Source: CAZPXF01 sp964590945
Lineage (GTDB): Bacteria > Bacillota > Clostridia > Lachnospirales > Lachnospiraceae
DNA: 9,403 nucleotides
Direction: 5' to 3'
Assembly (NCBI GenBank): GCA_964590945.1
Contig: CAZPXF010000084.1
Span: forward strand, 1 to 9,403
The notes beneath the pieces are model-generated. The model saw nothing but the letters and a program-made list of their open reading frames with translations, was not told where the DNA came from and made no database searches. Positions 6,613 to 9,403 of this stretch are shown here, piece after piece. A program made the position numbers and the translations under genes. Each line of letters starts with the position of its first letter. Position 1 is the first letter of the stretch.

Positions 6613-7369
6613 CGCTCAGCTCACCTCCAAGAAGTGTGACCACCTCGATGATCTTCTCAAAGAACTGCTTTCTGCTGTCATTTCCCTTTATAAGCTCATT
6701 AAAGATCTGTCCGTCCTTTATGAACAGGATCCTCCCCGCATAGCTTGCAGTAAACGCGTCATGCGTAACCATCAGGATCGTAGCTCCAAGCGTCTGATTT
6801 AACCCTTCCATACTCTCCAAAAGCTGCCGCGCAGACTTTGAATCCAGCGCCCCTGTCGGCTCATCGGCAAGGATCAGCTTCGGATTTGTGATCATGGCTC
6901 TCGCCGCGGCGATCCTCTGCTTCTGTCCTCCGGATACCTGATATGGATATTTGTTCAGGCTGTCCAGGATCCCCAGGCGTGCTGCTATCTTCCGCACGCG
7001 GCGGTCAATCTGCTCCGGATCTGCTCTCTGTATCGTCAGCGCCAGAGCAATATTTTCATAGGCAGTCAATGTATCCAGCAGATTAAAGTCCTGGAAAATA
7101 AATCCCAGCTCTTCCCTGCGGAACTGATTCAGCTTGTTCCCTTTCAGCCTTGTAATCTCCTGTCCGCCGATCCGGATCTGTCCTGCCGTCACCCGGTCGA
7201 TCGTGGAAATACAGTTGAGAAGCGTTGTCTTCCCGCTTCCGCTGGCGCCCATAATGCCGACAAATTCTCCCTCGTCTACTGTAAAGCTGATATTATCAAT
7301 GGCCCTGGTCAGATTCGATCTGTTTCCGTAATATTTTTCGATTTCTTTTACTTCTAACACACGTTTCAT
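6602..7369 (-). CDS. BceA-type ABC transporter ATP-binding protein
   Basis: This is the cytoplasmic ATPase that powers the neighbouring BceB-type permease. The 255-aa protein has every nucleotide-binding motif: Walker A GASGSGKTT (residues 41-49), Q loop FIFQDFNLLD (Q93), signature SGGQKQR (146-152), Walker B LILADEP (D169, E170), D loop GALD and switch histidine H203 (MVTHD). It belongs to the MacB/LolD-like group of ATPases that pair with FtsX-type permeases. I chose ATG 7369 because AGGAGG lies ten bases upstream; an in-frame ATG at 7402 lacks a site and falls in the promoter region. A BceR-type operator and a candidate -10 lie upstream, so the two transporter genes probably form their own inducible transcript. 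The C terminus after the switch region is about 50 residues long, as expected. Confidence 0.95.
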   Translation of the reverse strand: MKRVLEVKEIEKYYGNRSNLTRAIDNISFTVDEGEFVGIMGASGSGKTTLLNCISTIDRVTAGQIRIGGQEITRLKGNKLNQFRREELGFIFQDFNLLDTLTAYENIALALTIQRADPEQIDRRVRKIAARLGILDSLNKYPYQVSGGQKQRIAAARAMITNPKLILADEPTGALDSKSARQLLESMEGLNQTLGATILMVTHDAFTASYAGRILFIKDGQIFNELIKGNDSRKQFFEKIIEVVTLLGGELSDVI

Positions 7370-7397
7370 GATTTGTGTTCCTCCTTTTCTTTCCCAA

Positions 7398-7403
7398 ATC
7401 ATA
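7398..7403 (-). promoter_or_regulatory. Candidate -10 box of the transporter promoter
   Basis: TATGAT on the minus strand matches the sigma-A -10 consensus at five of six bases. It sits 28 nt before the ATPase start and 44 nt from the BceR-type operator. No good -35 is found at 17 bp, which fits an activator-dependent promoter. Confidence 0.5.
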
Positions 7404-7414
7404 AACTTTTCTTA

Positions 7415-7451
7415 CCTTACCTGCCATCGATGCGCCTTACGAAAACCTTAC
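7415..7451 (-). repeat. Three phased GTAAGG repeats upstream of the transporter genes
   Basis: On the minus strand GTAAGG occurs at 7451-7446, 7440-7435 and 7420-7415, offset by 11 and 20 bp, so all three lie on about the same face of the helix. The first overlaps the right half of the TTACA-N4-TGTAA operator. They could be extra half-sites for the response regulator; this is inference. Confidence 0.5.
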
Positions 7452-7461
7452 AATTTTGTAA
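7448..7461 (-). promoter_or_regulatory. BceR-type response regulator binding site
   Basis: On the minus strand TTACAAAATTGTAA is an exact match to the published BceR-type pattern TNACA-N4-TGTAA and has 6-bp inverted arms. It lies in the 109-bp gap between the kinase and ATPase genes, upstream of the transporter pair, where the regulator is expected to act. The site is about 63 bp upstream of the start predicted from the -10 candidate. Confidence 0.75.
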
Positions 7462-7478
7462 TATTTCTCCCCTTCCTT

Positions 7479-8492
7479 CTATTTTAACAGCGAAAAGCTA
7501 TTCTTCGGAAATATAAGCTTTACCGTACATCCGGCATTTTCCTCTGCCTCCATTTCAATCCCGATCCCCAGCTTACCGCACAGCTTTTTGCACAGGTACA
7601 GGCCGATCCCGGTTGACTTCTTTCCCTTTCTTCCATTTGTACCGGTAAAGCCTTTGTCAAATACCCGGCCCGCCTCGCCCTTTATTATCCCGATTCCATT
7701 ATCACGGATATACAGGATCACGCTATCTTTTCTTTCTTCGGCCCCAAAGCATATCTCCGGATCCTTATCCTTCTTATATTTCATACTGTTATCGATGATC
7801 TGTCCCAGTATAAACTGACACCATTTCGGATCCGAATAAACCTTATGATCAATGTCCTCTATGACGATCCGCATTCTGTGACGGATCAGGCTCTGTTTAT
7901 TCTTTTTGACCGCCTCATTTACAATATCTCTCAGATTGCATTCCGTCACATAATAATCCCTGCTCACATGACTGCTCCTGGCATAATAAAGCGCCTGCTC
8001 CGTATATGCCTCGATCTCCGCGATCTCTTCCTCTATACGCTTTGTGACATCATTACGGTTATTTTCTATGATCATCCTTGACGTTGCGATCGGGAGCTTC
8101 ACCTCATGTATCCAAAGCTCTATATATTCCTTGTATTCCTCCTGAATCCGCCTGTATTCATTGACCTTCTCGATCATCGCCTTGTTGGAATCCCGCAGGA
8201 TTTCCTCAAGCAGCTCTTCCTCTATATAGTCTCCCGATCCAAGCATCTCCACGATCATATACTTTTCCTTCAGACCATCCAGCTTTCCCATGGCGTCGTC
8301 ATAAAAAGCCTTTTTCGCCCGGTACTCCGCAAAAACGCCGAGCAAAAACACCAGAGGCACGATCATTCCAATATATATGCGCATCAGCATTTGAACCGGA
8401 TATGCCAGCAGAAAAATCTCTATAGTGATAACCGCGAAAAATAAAAGAAAAAGCGTTTTCCAGCGGTCAGTCAAATATCTTCTGAAATTCAT
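7479..8492 (-). CDS. BceS-type intramembrane-sensing histidine kinase
   Basis: This membrane sensor kinase phosphorylates the neighbouring response regulator. The 337-aa protein has two membrane helices (about residues 13-31 and 37-55) joined by only a few residues. It therefore has no outer sensor domain, as in BceS-like kinases that receive their signal from the BceAB transporter. A charged coiled linker leads to the dimerisation segment with the phosphoacceptor H129 in ELWIHEVKLPI. The ATPase domain follows, with N box N235 (GQIIDNSMKY), G1 box DNGIGI (264-269) and G2 box STGIGLYLCKKL (293-304). ATG 8492 has AGGAGG four bases upstream. The gene follows the regulator by 60 nt, so the two are likely cotranscribed. 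The partner pairing is inferred from gene order. Confidence 0.94.
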   Translation of the reverse strand: MNFRRYLTDRWKTLFLLFFAVITIEIFLLAYPVQMLMRIYIGMIVPLVFLLGVFAEYRAKKAFYDDAMGKLDGLKEKYMIVEMLGSGDYIEEELLEEILRDSNKAMIEKVNEYRRIQEEYKEYIELWIHEVKLPIATSRMIIENNRNDVTKRIEEEIAEIEAYTEQALYYARSSHVSRDYYVTECNLRDIVNEAVKKNKQSLIRHRMRIVIEDIDHKVYSDPKWCQFILGQIIDNSMKYKKDKDPEICFGAEERKDSVILYIRDNGIGIIKGEAGRVFDKGFTGTNGRKGKKSTGIGLYLCKKLCGKLGIGIEMEAEENAGCTVKLIFPKNSFSLLK

Positions 8493-8552
8493 GATCCCTC
8501 CTGTCCCCGGCGAAAATCACACAAGTATGCATTCCAGGAGCCGCCGGATATG

Positions 8553-9221
8553 TTACCGCAAAAGATACCCCTGTCCCCTTTTTGTCACAATGACCTCCCA
8601 TAGGCCGATCCCCTCCAGTTTCTTCCGGATCCTGGCAATATTCACCGTCAAAGTATTATCATCAATAAACGCTTCACTGTCCCACAGTTCATTCATAATA
8701 TCCTCACGGGAAACAATATTTCCCTTACGATTTACAAGGCATTTCATGATACGAAGCTCATTAGCGGTAAGCTCCGCTGTCCTTGTGTCCTTTTCGACAC
8801 AGCTCCTGGACAGATTCAGAACGAAAGAACCGCAGTTGATCTTCTCCTGCCCGGCCGCATTTCCGGCCCGCTTCAGAACAGCAATGATCTTCGCAAGCAG
8901 AATCTGCGAGTGAAACGGCTTCGTAACATAATGATCCGCTCCATAATGCATCGATAGCAGCTCATCCATCTCATTATTTCTGCTGGTGATCATGATAACC
9001 GGAATATCCGAGGTCTTTCTTAGCTCTTTTAAGATAAATTCTCCATCCATATCCGGAAGTCCGATATCAAGCAGAACCAGATCTGCGCCCGCCTTTACGA
9101 TATCCTCCAGCGGGTTATCAAACTGCTCCAGTCCTTCCACCTCATATCCATTCCTTCCCAAAAAAATCTCCAGCTCACGCCTTAACTTTCCATCATCTTC
9201 TACGATCAATATTTTCTGCAT
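8553..9221 (-). CDS. BceR-type OmpR-family response regulator
   Basis: This DNA-binding regulator is activated by the neighbouring kinase. The 222-aa protein has an N-terminal receiver domain with acidic pocket D9 and D10, phosphorylation site D52 (LVLLDIGLPDMDG), T79 and K101 (VTKPF). A C-terminal winged helix of the OmpR type (about 126-222) contains LTANELRIMKCLVNRKGNIV, VNIARIRKKLE and the ending KRGQGYLLR. The ATG at 9221 is preceded by GGGGAG at seven bases. Only about 41 nt separate the start from the tRNA-Gly terminator, and no clear sigma-A promoter is visible there. Expression could depend on tRNA read-through or on a weak promoter overlapping the terminator. Its likely target is the inverted repeat in front of the ATPase gene; no copy of that site is seen upstream of this gene. 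Confidence 0.95.
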   Translation of the reverse strand: MQKILIVEDDGKLRRELEIFLGRNGYEVEGLEQFDNPLEDIVKAGADLVLLDIGLPDMDGEFILKELRKTSDIPVIMITSRNNEMDELLSMHYGADHYVTKPFHSQILLAKIIAVLKRAGNAAGQEKINCGSFVLNLSRSCVEKDTRTAELTANELRIMKCLVNRKGNIVSREDIMNELWDSEAFIDDNTLTVNIARIRKKLEGIGLWEVIVTKRGQGYLLR

Positions 9222-9262
9222 AAAATCTCTCCCCGCTGACGCTGATATGATTTTGTTCTATT

Positions 9263-9299
9263 AAATAAAAAGCCGAAGAACATCAACGCTCTCCGGCTT
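9263..9299 (-). terminator. Rho-independent terminator after tRNA-Gly
   Basis: On the minus strand AAGCCGGAGAGC pairs with GTTCTTCGGCTT (12 bp with two wobble pairs, six-base loop), followed by TTTATTT. It starts six nt after the tRNA and lies directly upstream of the response regulator gene. Confidence 0.9.
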
Positions 9300-9304
9300 A
9301 TCAC

Positions 9305-9375
9305 AGCAGATAACGGGAATCGAACCCGCCTCCCCAGCTTGGGAAGCTGGTATTCTACCGATGAACTATATCTGC
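9305..9375 (-). tRNA. tRNA-Gly(CCC)
   Basis: This reads GGG glycine codons. The 71-nt gene has the acceptor stem GCAGATA/TATCTGC with discriminator T, as usual for glycine. The D arm is GTTCATCGGTAGAAT. The anticodon stem CCAGC/GCTGG holds the loop TTCCCAA, giving anticodon CCC. The T arm contains GGGTTCGATTCCC. CCA is not encoded. Confidence 0.96.
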
Positions 9376-9384
9376 ATAATGTTA

Positions 9385-9390
9385 ATTATA
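9385..9390 (-). promoter_or_regulatory. -10 box of the tRNA-Gly promoter
   Basis: A perfect TATAAT on the minus strand ends 10 nt before the mature tRNA 5' end. The matching -35 would lie beyond the window edge, so the promoter is only partly visible. Confidence 0.6.
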
Positions 9391-9403
9391 GCTTAAAACT
9401 GCA

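Overview
The window looks like chromosome of a Gram-positive anaerobe of the Clostridia, most likely Lachnospiraceae. This rests on the gene order eno-secG-rnr-smpB, strong AGGAGG ribosome binding sites, protein sequences that read like that family, and a BceRS-BceAB module, which is typical of Firmicutes. The assignment is from memory of the families, not from a search. Every protein gene is on the minus strand. The only plus-strand gene is tRNA-Leu(CAG).

Layout in transcription order (right to left). At the right edge is tRNA-Gly(CCC) with its own terminator. Next comes a four-gene antimicrobial-peptide sensing and detoxification module: an OmpR-type response regulator, an intramembrane-sensing histidine kinase, an ABC ATPase and a ten-helix FtsX-type permease. 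A sequence matching the published BceR-type operator pattern TNACA-N4-TGTAA lies in the 109-bp gap between the kinase and ATPase genes, so the transporter genes probably have their own inducible promoter. The module ends at a very large hairpin that faces the tRNA-Leu terminator, which comes from the other strand.

Left of tRNA-Leu is the housekeeping block: enolase (glycolysis), SecG (protein export channel), RNase R (3'-5' exoribonuclease) and SmpB (tmRNA partner in ribosome rescue). RNase R and SmpB cooperate in trans-translation, and their genes overlap by 35 nt here. secG has a clear sigma-A promoter and a clear terminator.

The most unusual region is between secG and the conserved body of rnr. 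RNase R lacks the N-terminal helix-turn-helix and the first cold-shock domain expected in this family. They are replaced by about 37 residues I do not recognise. The DNA here holds three back-to-back hairpins in the leader and a pair of interlocking inverted repeats at the junction with conserved sequence. This could be a lineage-specific deletion or replacement, a structured regulatory leader, or an assembly artefact. No transposase, CRISPR array, phage gene or insertion sequence was seen. No gene-free stretch is longer than about 210 bases.
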